64,000 nt of DNA from Promethearchaeota archaeon (lineage in GTDB: Archaea; Asgardarchaeota; Lokiarchaeia; Sigyniarchaeales; SOKP01), in contig JAUWGH010000003.1 in NCBI GenBank assembly GCA_030606485.1, positions 372,001 to 436,000 of the forward strand, given 5' to 3'. This document shows positions 45,404 to 54,664 of this stretch, in pieces. The number at the start of each line of letters is the position of its first letter. Positions within the stretch are counted from its first letter, which is position 1. The notes beneath the pieces were generated by a model. It had not been told where the DNA came from. It was given only the letters and a program-made list of their open reading frames with translations, and did no database searches. Position numbers and translations under genes: made by a program.

Positions 45404-47269
45404 ATGTATGGATATATGGGAAAGATTTTAAGAATAGATTTATCGAATGGAAAAATAACTGAAGAATTTCCTGATGAAAATACTTTAAAAATGTATTTAG
45501 GTGGGTCTGGACTAGCAACTAAATATCTCTTTGATGAAGTTAAAAAAGGAATAGATCCATTAGGTCCAGAAAACAAGTTAATATTCATGACTGGCCCCTT
45601 GACAGGAACTACATCTCCAAGCACCGGAAGATACAGTGTAGTCGCCAAGTCTCCACTTACTGGTATATGGGGACAGGCAAATTCAGCTGGTTTTTGGGGG
45701 AGAGATTTTAAGAGATCAGGTTTTGATGGAGTTATATTCGAAAATATCTCGCCAAAACCAGTCTATCTTGTTACAGACGAGGGAAAAGCAGAGCTAAGGG
45801 ATGCCAAACATCTTTGGGGTAAAAATACTTCAGAAACCACAAGATTAATTAAAGAGGATCTCGGAAAGAAATTCAATATATCATGTATAGGTATTGCTGG
45901 AGAAAATCAAGTTAAATATGCAGCAGTCATGAATGATTGTGATGAACCAAACTATGGTCGAGCTGCTGGAAGATGTGGTATGGGAGCTGTAATGGGTTCA
46001 AAGAATTTGAAAGCCATTGCTTCAAGAGGGACAATAAAGATCGAAGTGGCTAATCCAGAACAATATAGGGAAGAAGCCAAACAAAGGTATGAGTGGGTTA
46101 ATCAGAGTTTATTGAAAATGACTATTGAAGTATATGGAACAGCTGCTGTGGTTGATATAACGAATAATTTAGGTGGGTTCCCCACAAAAAATTGGCAAAC
46201 TGGTGTCTTTAAAGGTGCAGACAAAATAAATGGAACTACAATTAATGAAACAATTCTTGTCGAGCGAAAACCTTGTTTTGCATGTCCAATCGCCTGTGGA
46301 CGTATTTGTGAAGTTAAAGAAGGACCTTATAAAAGTAAAGGAGAGGGACCTGAATATGAATCATTAGGAGCTTTAGGTAGTATGTGTGAAGTTGATAATT
46401 TAGAGGCGATTACTTTGGCACATTTTCTATGTAATGAGTATGGTCTCGACACGATTTCTACCGGAAATACAATCGGTTTTGCCATGGAGTGTTATGATAA
46501 AGGAATTTTGACCAAAGAAGACACGAGCGGATTAGAATTAAATTGGGGTAATGCAGATCTCATTATTGATCTTGTTCATAAAATAGGTAAAAGGGAAGGT
46601 ATTGGAAATATGTTGGCTGAAGGAACAAAAAGGATGGCAGAAAAACTGGGTAAAAATTCTATAAAATTTGCTATGCAAGTAAAAGGTTTAGAACTTCCAG
46701 CCTACGATAGCAGAGCTGCTAAGATAACTGGGTTAGCATTTGCAACTGCAAATAGAGGTGGAGACCATATTACAGCTTACATAGAAGGTCCGGCTTTCTT
46801 AGCAATGCCCTTTCTAATCGTTGATGAGGCTGATATTGGGGATCCACTCCAAGAGATTCCGGAGACAACTAAAGTTGTCAAAGAATTTGAAGATGCATTT
46901 GGTATTTTTGATGCTATCGGTGGATGTAAATTTATGGGAATGGTTTTAACTGGAGAAGATTGGGCATCATTAATATCGAAACTTATGGGCTATGAATTCA
47001 CTGTAAAAGACTTTAGAAAAACAGGTGAAAGAATCTATAATCTTGCAAGAATTTTTAATATTAGAGAAGGAATAACTCGAGCTGATGATACACTTCCAGC
47101 TCGTTTATTAGAGGAACCAATGCCCGAAGGCCCTGCTGAAGGACATGTAGTAAATTTAGACCCACTCTTAGACGCTTATTACGAATATCGAGGATGGGAC
47201 AAGAATGGTAAACCAACTCCTGAGAAATTAAAAGAACTCGGATTAGATTGGGTTATTAATCAAATTTAA
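45404..47269 (+). CDS. aor: Aldehyde:ferredoxin oxidoreductase family tungsten enzyme
   Basis: 621 residues from ATG 45404, with GGAG eight bases upstream. It oxidises aldehydes to carboxylic acids using a tungsten bis-pterin and one [4Fe-4S] cluster, with ferredoxin as acceptor. N-terminal YMGKILRIDLSNGKI and GGSGLATKYLFDE, pterin-binding GRAAGRCGMGAVMGSKNLK, and cluster cysteines C291, C294 and C298 (CFACPIAC) with the distal C508 (GGCKFMG) are all present. Other family members (for example BamB of benzoyl-CoA reductase) share these features, so the aldehyde role is not certain. Preceded by a 229-base A/T-rich leader. Confidence 0.9.
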   Translation: MYGYMGKILRIDLSNGKITEEFPDENTLKMYLGGSGLATKYLFDEVKKGIDPLGPENKLIFMTGPLTGTTSPSTGRYSVVAKSPLTGIWGQANSAGFWGRDFKRSGFDGVIFENISPKPVYLVTDEGKAELRDAKHLWGKNTSETTRLIKEDLGKKFNISCIGIAGENQVKYAAVMNDCDEPNYGRAAGRCGMGAVMGSKNLKAIASRGTIKIEVANPEQYREEAKQRYEWVNQSLLKMTIEVYGTAAVVDITNNLGGFPTKNWQTGVFKGADKINGTTINETILVERKPCFACPIACGRICEVKEGPYKSKGEGPEYESLGALGSMCEVDNLEAITLAHFLCNEYGLDTISTGNTIGFAMECYDKGILTKEDTSGLELNWGNADLIIDLVHKIGKREGIGNMLAEGTKRMAEKLGKNSIKFAMQVKGLELPAYDSRAAKITGLAFATANRGGDHITAYIEGPAFLAMPFLIVDEADIGDPLQEIPETTKVVKEFEDAFGIFDAIGGCKFMGMVLTGEDWASLISKLMGYEFTVKDFRKTGERIYNLARIFNIREGITRADDTLPARLLEEPMPEGPAEGHVVNLDPLLDAYYEYRGWDKNGKPTPEKLKELGLDWVINQI

Positions 47270-47303
47270 TAGAGATAAAACTTAAGCATCTAATATAAAA
47301 TAG

Positions 47304-49019
47304 GTGAAACGTTTGGTTGAAGAAAAAAAAATAACATACGCGGATAAACCTTGGTTTAAAAGTTATTTCGTGGGGCCATCCAAACTTCCAAAAACCATGG
47401 AGCCATATCCTAAAATATCTGTTTACCAGTTCCTCGAAGACGCTGCAACTAACTATCCTAGCAATGTTGTATGCGTCTATTTAGATAATGAAATGACTTA
47501 TGAGGATTTAAAGCTCCAAGTAGATAAGTTAGCAACCGCATTTGCGGATTTAGGTGTGAAGAAAGGTGATAGAGTTGCAACAATTCTTCCAAATTGTCCC
47601 CAGTTCATCATATGTGATTATGCAATAATGAGATTAGGGGCAGTGCATGTTCCACTTAGTATATTACACAAAGCTCCCGATGTGTTGTACGAACTAGATG
47701 AATCTGGAACTGAAACAATAATCTGCTCTTATAGGCGTCTCAAGCTGGTTAATGAAATAAAAGATAAAACAAAACTTAAGACAATAATTTATACGCCGAC
47801 AAAATTATTTCCAGATTATTCTTTGCCTGAAATGAAAGAAGTAACTGATGCTTATCTACTAGAAGACTTAATAGAAAAATATGAGCCTAAACCTCCAAAA
47901 GTTGATATAAATCCCATAGAAGATTTGGCACTATTGCCATTTACTGGAGGCACAACTGGAGTCCCTAAAGGCACCATGCAAACTCATTACAACATAACCA
48001 CAAATGTGATTCAGACATTACAGTGGATGATGCATCCTTTAAAATCAGCAGTTATTGGAAAAGCTTCTTTAGTAATATGTGTTCCTATTTTCCATCAATA
48101 TGGACATTGGGCTGTACATGCCTCCATTTCTTGGGGTATTCGCATATTTTTAATGGATCCAAGAGATATTGATAAAATGATTGAAATAATAAAAAAAAAT
48201 CGTCCTTTTATGATCATTGGCGTTCCGACCCATTTTATGTTATTTCTTACTAAAGATATTCAGAGATTGCCAGTTTTTTTCTTTTCTGCTGCTGCTGCTC
48301 TTCCTGAAGAGGTTGCTAAAAAGTTTGAGAAGAAAATTGGAGTTCCAATGGGTGAAGGCTATGGTGCGACAGAAACAACGGGGGGTACTCACTTAAATCT
48401 TACAGCACTTTCAAAAGTTACAGGATTTGTTTCAAAAGTTAAAAGATCTATTGGAATACCAGTTCCTGATACGGAAGTTAAAATTGTAAACCTTGAGACT
48501 GGTGAGGAAGTCCCAATTGGGGAAACCGGTGAAATATGGATTCGTGGTCCGCAAGTAATGAAAGGTTATTGGCCAACGCCAGGTAAAGGTTTAACCGAAG
48601 ATGGGTGGCTTGCTATGGGTGATATTGGAAAAATGGATGAAGATGGCTTTTTCTACATCGTTGACCGTATCAAAGATATGATTAATGTATCAGGGATGAA
48701 AGTTTATTCGAGGGTAGTGGACGATGTTTTATATGAATATCCAGGTGTCAGTGAGGTAGGTGTTATTGGAATTCCAGATCCAGACCGCCCAGGAAGTGAA
48801 AGGGTAAAAGCTTTCATAACATTAAAACCAGAGTTCGAAGGTAAAGTTACTTCTGAAGAAATAATTGAATACTGTAAAGAGAAGCTTCCACCATACGCTA
48901 TACCGAAGTCTGTTGAGTTTAAGAGAGATCTGCCTAAGACCCTTGCTATGAAAATCTTAAAGAGAAAACTAAGAGAAGAAGAAATCGATAAGATGAAAGC
49001 GAGAGGAGAAATTAAATAA
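47304..49019 (+). CDS. AMP-forming acyl-CoA synthetase
   Basis: 571 residues. The ANL-family motifs are PFTGGTTGVPKGTMQTHYNI (phosphate loop), GEGYGATETTGG, GDIGKMDEDGFFYIVDRIKD (hinge) and the C-terminal catalytic lysine in LAMKILKRKL. It activates a fatty or aromatic acid to the acyl-CoA via an acyl-AMP. GTG 47304 is the outer start; TTG 47313, six bases after AGGTG, is also plausible. Downstream of the tungsten enzyme by 34 bases, so the pair could convert an aldehyde via the acid to an acyl-CoA (inference). Confidence 0.9.
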   Translation: MKRLVEEKKITYADKPWFKSYFVGPSKLPKTMEPYPKISVYQFLEDAATNYPSNVVCVYLDNEMTYEDLKLQVDKLATAFADLGVKKGDRVATILPNCPQFIICDYAIMRLGAVHVPLSILHKAPDVLYELDESGTETIICSYRRLKLVNEIKDKTKLKTIIYTPTKLFPDYSLPEMKEVTDAYLLEDLIEKYEPKPPKVDINPIEDLALLPFTGGTTGVPKGTMQTHYNITTNVIQTLQWMMHPLKSAVIGKASLVICVPIFHQYGHWAVHASISWGIRIFLMDPRDIDKMIEIIKKNRPFMIIGVPTHFMLFLTKDIQRLPVFFFSAAAALPEEVAKKFEKKIGVPMGEGYGATETTGGTHLNLTALSKVTGFVSKVKRSIGIPVPDTEVKIVNLETGEEVPIGETGEIWIRGPQVMKGYWPTPGKGLTEDGWLAMGDIGKMDEDGFFYIVDRIKDMINVSGMKVYSRVVDDVLYEYPGVSEVGVIGIPDPDRPGSERVKAFITLKPEFEGKVTSEEIIEYCKEKLPPYAIPKSVEFKRDLPKTLAMKILKRKLREEEIDKMKARGEIK

Positions 49020-49164
49020 TAATCACGAATTAATTTTCCAATCGTAGTTATCAATTTAAAAATTTCCTTTATTTTTTTATATAATTTCTAGTAATGATAA
49101 AAATGATCATAATCTTCAATGTATATGAATCCTGCATCACTTTCAGTTGATGGAAATGAAATAA

Positions 49165-49458
49165 ATGACCGTATATAGGATCAAGGTAATAGTAAAATTC
49201 TTTCTCCAATTTAGAGACTTTTTAAAAAAAAGTAAAATAGAAATTGAACTTAAAGAAGGAGCAGATATTTTCCAGGTTTTGGAGTCCATTTGTAATTTAT
49301 ATAATTTACGAGAGAAAATATTTAACGAGAAAAACGAACTTAGACAATGGATTAGGATATTGAAAAATGGAAGACAAATCAAATTTTTAAATGGCATTAG
49401 AACTAAACTTAGGCATGGAGATGTAATAGCACTGTTCCCACCTACAACTGGTGGATAA
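49165..49458 (+). CDS. MoaD/ThiS-like small sulfur carrier
   Basis: 97 residues with a beta-grasp pattern (IKVIVKFFLQFRDFL; IEIELKEGADIFQVLESI) ending in the exposed RHGDVIALFPPTTGG, whose terminal di-glycine is thiocarboxylated in MoaD. MoaD supplies sulfur for molybdopterin/tungstopterin, the cofactor of the aldehyde oxidoreductase upstream, so a dedicated cofactor role fits. Some archaeal homologues act as SAMP protein tags instead. ATG 49165. Confidence 0.85.
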   Translation: MTVYRIKVIVKFFLQFRDFLKKSKIEIELKEGADIFQVLESICNLYNLREKIFNEKNELRQWIRILKNGRQIKFLNGIRTKLRHGDVIALFPPTTGG

Positions 49459-49628
49459 TATTACTTAGGTAGTTTTATAGATAATATTTTTTTTTATTTT
49501 TTATATAAAAACAAAATTATTTAATAGAATCAAATCTAAAATAAATTTAATAAAATCAAAAAGCTAAGAAATTTAAAGTAAATAAATATTCAAAACTTTT
49601 ACTAAAAAAAATAAAGAGAGTGAATGTT

Positions 49629-50096
49629 ATGGCAAAATTTGCTACAGATGAGTGGGCTGAACAATATGCTAAAGCCCTTAATGAAAACGAGGAATATAGG
49701 GCAGCGGCTGGGCCCAAAGGTTTTCCACCCGACGGGTGGGAAGGAGATTATATTTTTGTAATTGAGCCAAGCGGAAATTTAGATCATAAAATAGAAATGT
49801 GGATAGGACTATACCACGGCGATTGCACGGGAACTAAAATCTTAAAAAAGGAAGATAAATATCAACTTATAAAATCAGGAGAGAAGGCTCCAGAAGGTGT
49901 CATTGGAGTTGAATTTATCTATTCCGCAACCTATGATAACTGGGAAAAGATATTAAAGAAAGAATTGGATGCTGTTAAAGCGTTGTTGAAAGGACAAGCG
50001 AAACTCCAAGGCGATATGGCAAAAGTATTAAAAGCTACAAAAGCTGCAAAAGAGATGGTAAATACTTCAGCTAATATTGACACGCAATATTGGTAA
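49629..50096 (+). CDS. SCP2 sterol-carrier-like protein
   Basis: 155 residues from ATG 49629, nine bases after GAGAG (GTG 49620 is also in frame). The core FVIEPSGNLDHKIEMWIGLY, EGVIGVEFIYSATYDNWEKI and LLKGQAKLQGDMAKVLKATK follows the SCP2 fold, which forms a hydrophobic tunnel for acyl chains or acyl-CoA. Family members bind lipids non-specifically. Last gene of the aldehyde/acyl-CoA block. Confidence 0.78.
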   Translation: MAKFATDEWAEQYAKALNENEEYRAAAGPKGFPPDGWEGDYIFVIEPSGNLDHKIEMWIGLYHGDCTGTKILKKEDKYQLIKSGEKAPEGVIGVEFIYSATYDNWEKILKKELDAVKALLKGQAKLQGDMAKVLKATKAAKEMVNTSANIDTQYW

Positions 50097-50263
50097 ATTA
50101 TAAAAATTTTTTTTTATTTTATATTTTCTTAATTCTTGTTTTGTATATTATTTTTTAATAATAAATATTATTGCAGAATTAAGATTAGCCAAATTAAACC
50201 AAACTTTCTTTTTCTAAAATAAAAAAAAGTATTAAGAAATGAAAAAGTGAATGAAATTTTTTT

Positions 50264-50680
50264 TTACCTTATTTTATCTAAAACTAGAATTTTCGGAAGT
50301 TTTAATAATATCCCGAGATGACGCTTCCCATCACTTCCCTTTTCAAATCGTAATTTTCTATATCCAAACTCATTTTTTTTAGTCAACATATGTAAGGTTG
50401 AATTTTCGCCGCTAATAAAAGACAATATATCTTCTGGAGCTGCTTTTAATACCAAATCATAATCATCTAATTTATCTCTTGAGAAAGTAAAAATTCCATT
50501 TTCTGCAACCAAATTGGTCCAAAAGTAGTAATCCTTTTCAATTTGAAAGCCAATATTTATTCTCGCCTTAAATTTATTAAGTTTCTTTAAATTTTTAGGA
50601 TTTTTTCGTTTATCTTCTATTACACTATCAAATACATTTTTTAAAGTTGAAAATAAAGTTTCCTTTTGAGATTCTTCCAT
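50264..50680 (-). CDS. SCP2-like lipid-binding protein
   Basis: 138 residues with an SCP2-like pattern: INIGFQIEKDYYFWTNLVAE, DDYDLVLKAAPEDILSFISG, and a last helix region with STLHMLTKKNEFGYRKLRFE. The substitution of the common loading segment by a shorter strand makes it more diverged than the protein at 49629. No membrane segment. Convergent with the block upstream and isolated on its strand. Confidence 0.6.
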   Translation of the reverse strand: MEESQKETLFSTLKNVFDSVIEDKRKNPKNLKKLNKFKARINIGFQIEKDYYFWTNLVAENGIFTFSRDKLDDYDLVLKAAPEDILSFISGENSTLHMLTKKNEFGYRKLRFEKGSDGKRHLGILLKLPKILVLDKIR

Positions 50681-50846
50681 AATTATTTACCCAAATAAGA
50701 CATTTTTAAGTTGTTTTATTTTAATTTTCTTTTGAATAAAAATTTAAATTTACATCTATATAAAAATTGTTTTAATTTATCTCCGATTTTCCGAAATGAA
50801 TAATAAATTCTTTAATTGAATATCCTTGATTTACTTGAACTTGAAT

Positions 50847-50957
50847 TTATTTTTTTACTGTTGCCACTTCGGTTATGAATTCAACATTTTTCTTTACTTT
50901 ACGTTCCCAATATTGCGGCTTATAGGCAGTAAATTTCTGACTGGAATTAAAATTCAA
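50847..50957 (-). CDS. Possible 36-residue protein following TatD
   Basis: TTG at 50957-50955 overlaps the TGA of the TatD-like gene (TTGA), opening a frame that ends at TAA 50849-50847. The peptide (MNFNSSQKFTAYKPQYWERK followed by a basic amphipathic end with VEFITEVATV) has a normal amino acid mix and less A/T than its surroundings, unlike spurious frames nearby. No family recognised. It could be a tiny companion protein or the remains of a longer gene. Confidence 0.4.
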   Translation of the reverse strand: MNFNSSQKFTAYKPQYWERKVKKNVEFITEVATVKK

Positions 50958-51709
50958 AAAATTTTTGGAAAGATTTTTTTAGTATTTTCCAAAATCTGAG
51001 ATTTTAAGTCATTAACAGGAATTTTCTTAATTTTAGATATTTGATTTAACACACCTTGAATCATTGAGGGAGCTCCAGTTTGATTATGATATCTGACGGG
51101 TCCATCGCTTTCTAATAAAAGATTCGAAGAATCACAAAGTTCTACGGTTTTTTTAACAGGAGGTGAATATTCGATTGCTGGGGTTACTGAAAAAAAGTAA
51201 CCTCTATCCAAACCAGCTTTTACTAGATCTTGTGGTCCAGAATACCAATGAATGTTAATATTAGGTAGATTATAAGTGGGTAATATTTCGAATACTTCCT
51301 TTTCTGCTCCTTTCACATGCAAGTTCACTGGTAAATTAAACTTTTGAGCTAGTCCCAGCATAGTTTTAAATATTTTTTCCTGCAGAGGCCATAATGTATT
51401 ATCTTTAACAAAATAGTGATCTATTCCAATTTCTCCGATTGCACATAATTCATCGCTATTGATAGTGATAAAGTCTATAATCTCATCTAATTCCTCATCA
51501 ATATTTTTATTTTCTTGAACTTCTTGCGGATGAATTCCAAGAGCCGGGTAAACAGCCTTAAATCTCTCACTTAGATCCATAATCCTTTTTTGACTTACAG
51601 CGCTCATAGCGACGGCAATTATTTTCTCAACTCCGATCTGTTGGGCTTCTGAGATAATTTCTTCTGGAACTAAGTATAAGTTTAAATGACAATGGACATC
51701 AATTAACAT
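50954..51709 (-). CDS. TatD-family metal-dependent hydrolase
   Basis: 251 residues, the usual length. Metal-binding motifs are MLIDVHCHLNLY, YPALGIHPQEVQ, IGEIGIDHYF, NLHVKGAEKEVF, INIHWYSGP and LLLESDGPVR. TatD enzymes are DNases or D-aminoacyl-tRNA/RNA trimming hydrolases; several archaeal relatives have other substrates. The start codon overlaps the stop of the URO-D-like gene by one base, so the two are coupled, an unusual partner for a DNA-processing enzyme. Confidence 0.85.
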   Translation of the reverse strand: MLIDVHCHLNLYLVPEEIISEAQQIGVEKIIAVAMSAVSQKRIMDLSERFKAVYPALGIHPQEVQENKNIDEELDEIIDFITINSDELCAIGEIGIDHYFVKDNTLWPLQEKIFKTMLGLAQKFNLPVNLHVKGAEKEVFEILPTYNLPNINIHWYSGPQDLVKAGLDRGYFFSVTPAIEYSPPVKKTVELCDSSNLLLESDGPVRYHNQTGAPSMIQGVLNQISKIKKIPVNDLKSQILENTKKIFPKIF

Positions 51710-52878
51710 TAGTAATCTCTATACCTCCTTACTGCGTCAAACATTGCCACAATATTTTCTGGAGGGACTTCTGCAGTAATATTATGAATATTTGTGGCTA
51801 TATAGCCCCCACCGGGTTTAAAACATTCTATATTATATTTTACTTCTTCAGTTATTTCTTTTGGTGTTCCAAACGGAAGAGTTTTTTGAGTATTACAAAG
51901 ACCGCCCCAAAAAGTAATAATATCTCCGAATCTCTTTTTCAGACTACAAGGTTCCATATCATAGGCTGAGATTTGAACGGGGTTATAGATATCATAACCT
52001 ATATCTGCAAAATGGGGCAAAAATAAGGAAGTCGATCCGCAACAATGATAATTAATCTTCACATCAGCGAGTTCATGAATCTTCTCGGATAACCTTTTTT
52101 CTATTGGTTTGATAATAGTTTCATATATTTTTATATTCATTATTGGTCCTGCTTGTTCTCCTAAGTCACCATTTATACACACGACATCCAGAAATTCTCC
52201 GACTTCATTTAAATATGTTATATTATAATCAATCCAATGTTTTAACAAACCCTCCATCGCAGCAATTATTAATTCTGGCTTTGTTAGTAAATATCTTAAT
52301 GCTTTTATGAAACCAAACAAGAAAGTCGTATATTCATAAATACATCCAGTAACAGGAGTTACTAAAGCAAAGTTGGTTTCTTCATAAAGTTTTTTAGCGT
52401 ATTCCTTCAATCCCTTAAAAGGTGTTTTATCTTTACCATCAGGCCATTTGTAATTTTCTATCTCATGCACTGTTTTAAAATCTTCAAAAGGATGAATCAC
52501 CGGATCATAATATAAAATATCTTCAATATCTTTATCTGCATCATTCCCCCAAAAAACTCCGAATTGATCGTATATCCCAATATATTTTCCTTCTTGCTGG
52601 GGTTCAAAACTAACATCCAGTAGACTTCCTAAAGGGCGAATATATCGAGTATCAACTTCAAATCGTTCTAATAATTCCTCACATGGATATGCAATTTGTT
52701 GTATAAAATCAGAATATTGAATATTTTTGTCTTCAATTTCAAGGAAATCGATCAATCTTTTATATGCTTTAATGTGGATACTAGATTGATTTCCACCTAA
52801 ATCTATTGGAATTTTATCGGGTTCCCTATGATCGAGTGTCGTATTTAATCTTTCCCTAGAATTCATATGATTATTCAT
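51709..52878 (-). CDS. Uroporphyrinogen decarboxylase-family protein (methyltransferase-like)
   Basis: 389 residues. The N-terminus (SRERLNTTLDHREPDKIPID) is typical of the URO-D superfamily branch that includes MtaA/MtbA corrinoid methyltransferases. A candidate zinc site is KINYHCCGSTSLFLPHFADI with the later WGGLCNTQKTLPFGTP and GGGYIATNIHNITAEVPPEN. Heme-pathway decarboxylation is unlikely: the sequence lacks the N-terminal RQAGR motif. More likely it moves a methyl group between a corrinoid and a thiol, or cleaves an unknown methyl donor (inference). Coupled to TatD. Confidence 0.78.
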   Translation of the reverse strand: MNNHMNSRERLNTTLDHREPDKIPIDLGGNQSSIHIKAYKRLIDFLEIEDKNIQYSDFIQQIAYPCEELLERFEVDTRYIRPLGSLLDVSFEPQQEGKYIGIYDQFGVFWGNDADKDIEDILYYDPVIHPFEDFKTVHEIENYKWPDGKDKTPFKGLKEYAKKLYEETNFALVTPVTGCIYEYTTFLFGFIKALRYLLTKPELIIAAMEGLLKHWIDYNITYLNEVGEFLDVVCINGDLGEQAGPIMNIKIYETIIKPIEKRLSEKIHELADVKINYHCCGSTSLFLPHFADIGYDIYNPVQISAYDMEPCSLKKRFGDIITFWGGLCNTQKTLPFGTPKEITEEVKYNIECFKPGGGYIATNIHNITAEVPPENIVAMFDAVRRYRDY

Positions 52879-53033
52879 TATACTATTGTTTCTTATTAAT
52901 TTAATTAGTTCGCAAAAATTTATAATCTATTTTTAAAAAATATAGAATTGCTAAGATCTTCAATGTGATTTCAAATTAATATAAAAAAAATATAGTTTTA
53001 TTAACATTGTCCAACGAAAATTAAGTGATAAAA

Positions 53034-54596
53034 ATGGAAGGAAAATATATTTTAACTTATGATTTGGGAACGGCTAGTCTTAAAACTGCACTTTTTGACC
53101 TAAATTTAAATATAGTTTATCAAACAATTGAGAAATATCCGATGTATTATCCGAAACCAGGATGGGCAGAGCAAGAAGCAGAAGATTGGTGGAAATCTGT
53201 TATAAAAACAACTCAAACTATTATTCAAGGAAATAATATAGATCCAAATGAAGTGGCTGCGTTAAGCTTCGATTGTCAAGGGAATTGTACAGTTCCTATA
53301 GATCGAGAGGGTAATCCTTTAATGCGAGCGATTAATTGGCTCGATACTCGTGCGTCTATAATAACACATAAATTTACGAAAGGAATAATAAAAATATCCG
53401 GTTATGGTTTAAGAACACTTCTTATGTTTCTTAAAATTACGGGGGGTGCTCCAGGAATTAACGGGAAGGATCCAATTTCACATATTCTATGGATTAAGGA
53501 AAAAGAACCAGAGATTTATAGTAAGACTTATAAATTTCTAAGTTGTAAAGATTATGTTATTTATAAATGCACTAATAGAGCCATAATTTCCAGAGATTTA
53601 GCTAATACAGCCTGGCTCATGGATTCTAATCCGGATAAATTTATTTGGTCAGAAAAAATTTTAAGCAAATTTAAAATAGATAAGGAAAAATTACCTGAGA
53701 TAAAAAAATCAACGGAATTAGCCGGTGAATTAACTAAAATTGCTGCTGAAAAGCTTGGTCTGAAGCCAGGAATTCCTATTATTGTAGGATCATTTGATGG
53801 TACTGCTGCGGCAATAGGTTCAGGGGCGATATTAAATAATCAAATCCATATATGTCTGGGTACAGCGGATTGGATCGCTACTCACATTTCTGAAAGAAAA
53901 AAAGATCTTATGCATTACACCGGATCAATTTGTTCTGCAAAAGATAATTACTTATGTTTATCGAAACAAGAAACTGGTGGGACATGTTTAGACTGGATTA
54001 AAAATCAAATGTTTAAAGAAGAAGTAGATAAATTTAAAGAAAATCCTAAAGAGCTTTATAAATATCTGGATTCGATTGTAGAAAAAATTGAGCCTGGAGC
54101 GAAAAACCTTCTTTTTACACCCTGGATGTATGGAGAAAGAAGTCCAATAAATGATCCAAACGTTAGAGGAGGGTTCTATAATCTCAGTCTTGAGCATGAG
54201 AGAGCAGATTTACTTAGAGCTCTATATGAAGGAATTGCGTTTAACATTAAATGGGGTTTAAAATTCGTAGAAAAATTAGTGGGAACTACTGAAAGTATTA
54301 ATTTCATTGGGGGCGGTGCTAAGTCAGATATTTGGTGCCAGATATTAGCTGATATATTAGAAAGAAATATCAATCAAATGGATGAGCCTGATTTTGGAAG
54401 CGTAAGAGGAGCTGCAATAATTGCAATGGTGGGTTTAGGTATTTTCAAAGATTTCTCAGAAGCAATTAAATTAATTAAAGTTAAGAATTCCTATAAACCC
54501 AACATTGATAATAAAAAAATATATGATAAACTATTCAGTGAATACATTAAAATCTATAAAAGAAATAAAAAGATGTTTAAAAATTTAAATGTATAA
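53034..54596 (+). CDS. FGGY-family carbohydrate kinase (xylulokinase-like)
   Basis: 520 residues from ATG 53034 (GTG 53025 also in frame). Phosphate-1 motif YILTYDLGTASLKTALFD, sugar-side PGWAEQEAEDWWKS and INWLDTRAS, adenosine-binding VGSFDGTAAAIGSGA and INFIGGGAKSDIWCQILADI. The acidic WMYGERSPINDPNVRG loop is xylulokinase-like. It phosphorylates a ketose, polyol or similar. A partial ribulose-phosphate 3-epimerase and a GPH symporter lie 8-10 kb away, but no direct operon link exists. Confidence 0.85.
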   Translation: MEGKYILTYDLGTASLKTALFDLNLNIVYQTIEKYPMYYPKPGWAEQEAEDWWKSVIKTTQTIIQGNNIDPNEVAALSFDCQGNCTVPIDREGNPLMRAINWLDTRASIITHKFTKGIIKISGYGLRTLLMFLKITGGAPGINGKDPISHILWIKEKEPEIYSKTYKFLSCKDYVIYKCTNRAIISRDLANTAWLMDSNPDKFIWSEKILSKFKIDKEKLPEIKKSTELAGELTKIAAEKLGLKPGIPIIVGSFDGTAAAIGSGAILNNQIHICLGTADWIATHISERKKDLMHYTGSICSAKDNYLCLSKQETGGTCLDWIKNQMFKEEVDKFKENPKELYKYLDSIVEKIEPGAKNLLFTPWMYGERSPINDPNVRGGFYNLSLEHERADLLRALYEGIAFNIKWGLKFVEKLVGTTESINFIGGGAKSDIWCQILADILERNINQMDEPDFGSVRGAAIIAMVGLGIFKDFSEAIKLIKVKNSYKPNIDNKKIYDKLFSEYIKIYKRNKKMFKNLNV

Positions 54597-54664
54597 ATTC
54601 CCCCGCAAAATATAAAAGAATTCCCTTCAAATTACTATTAAATATTAATCGTGATGATGGAAAT

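Noticed and set aside
51709-52878. Heme-pathway uroporphyrinogen decarboxylase (HemE)
   Set aside because: The N-terminal arginine motif of HemE is missing and no heme genes are nearby; the sequence fits the methyltransferase branch.
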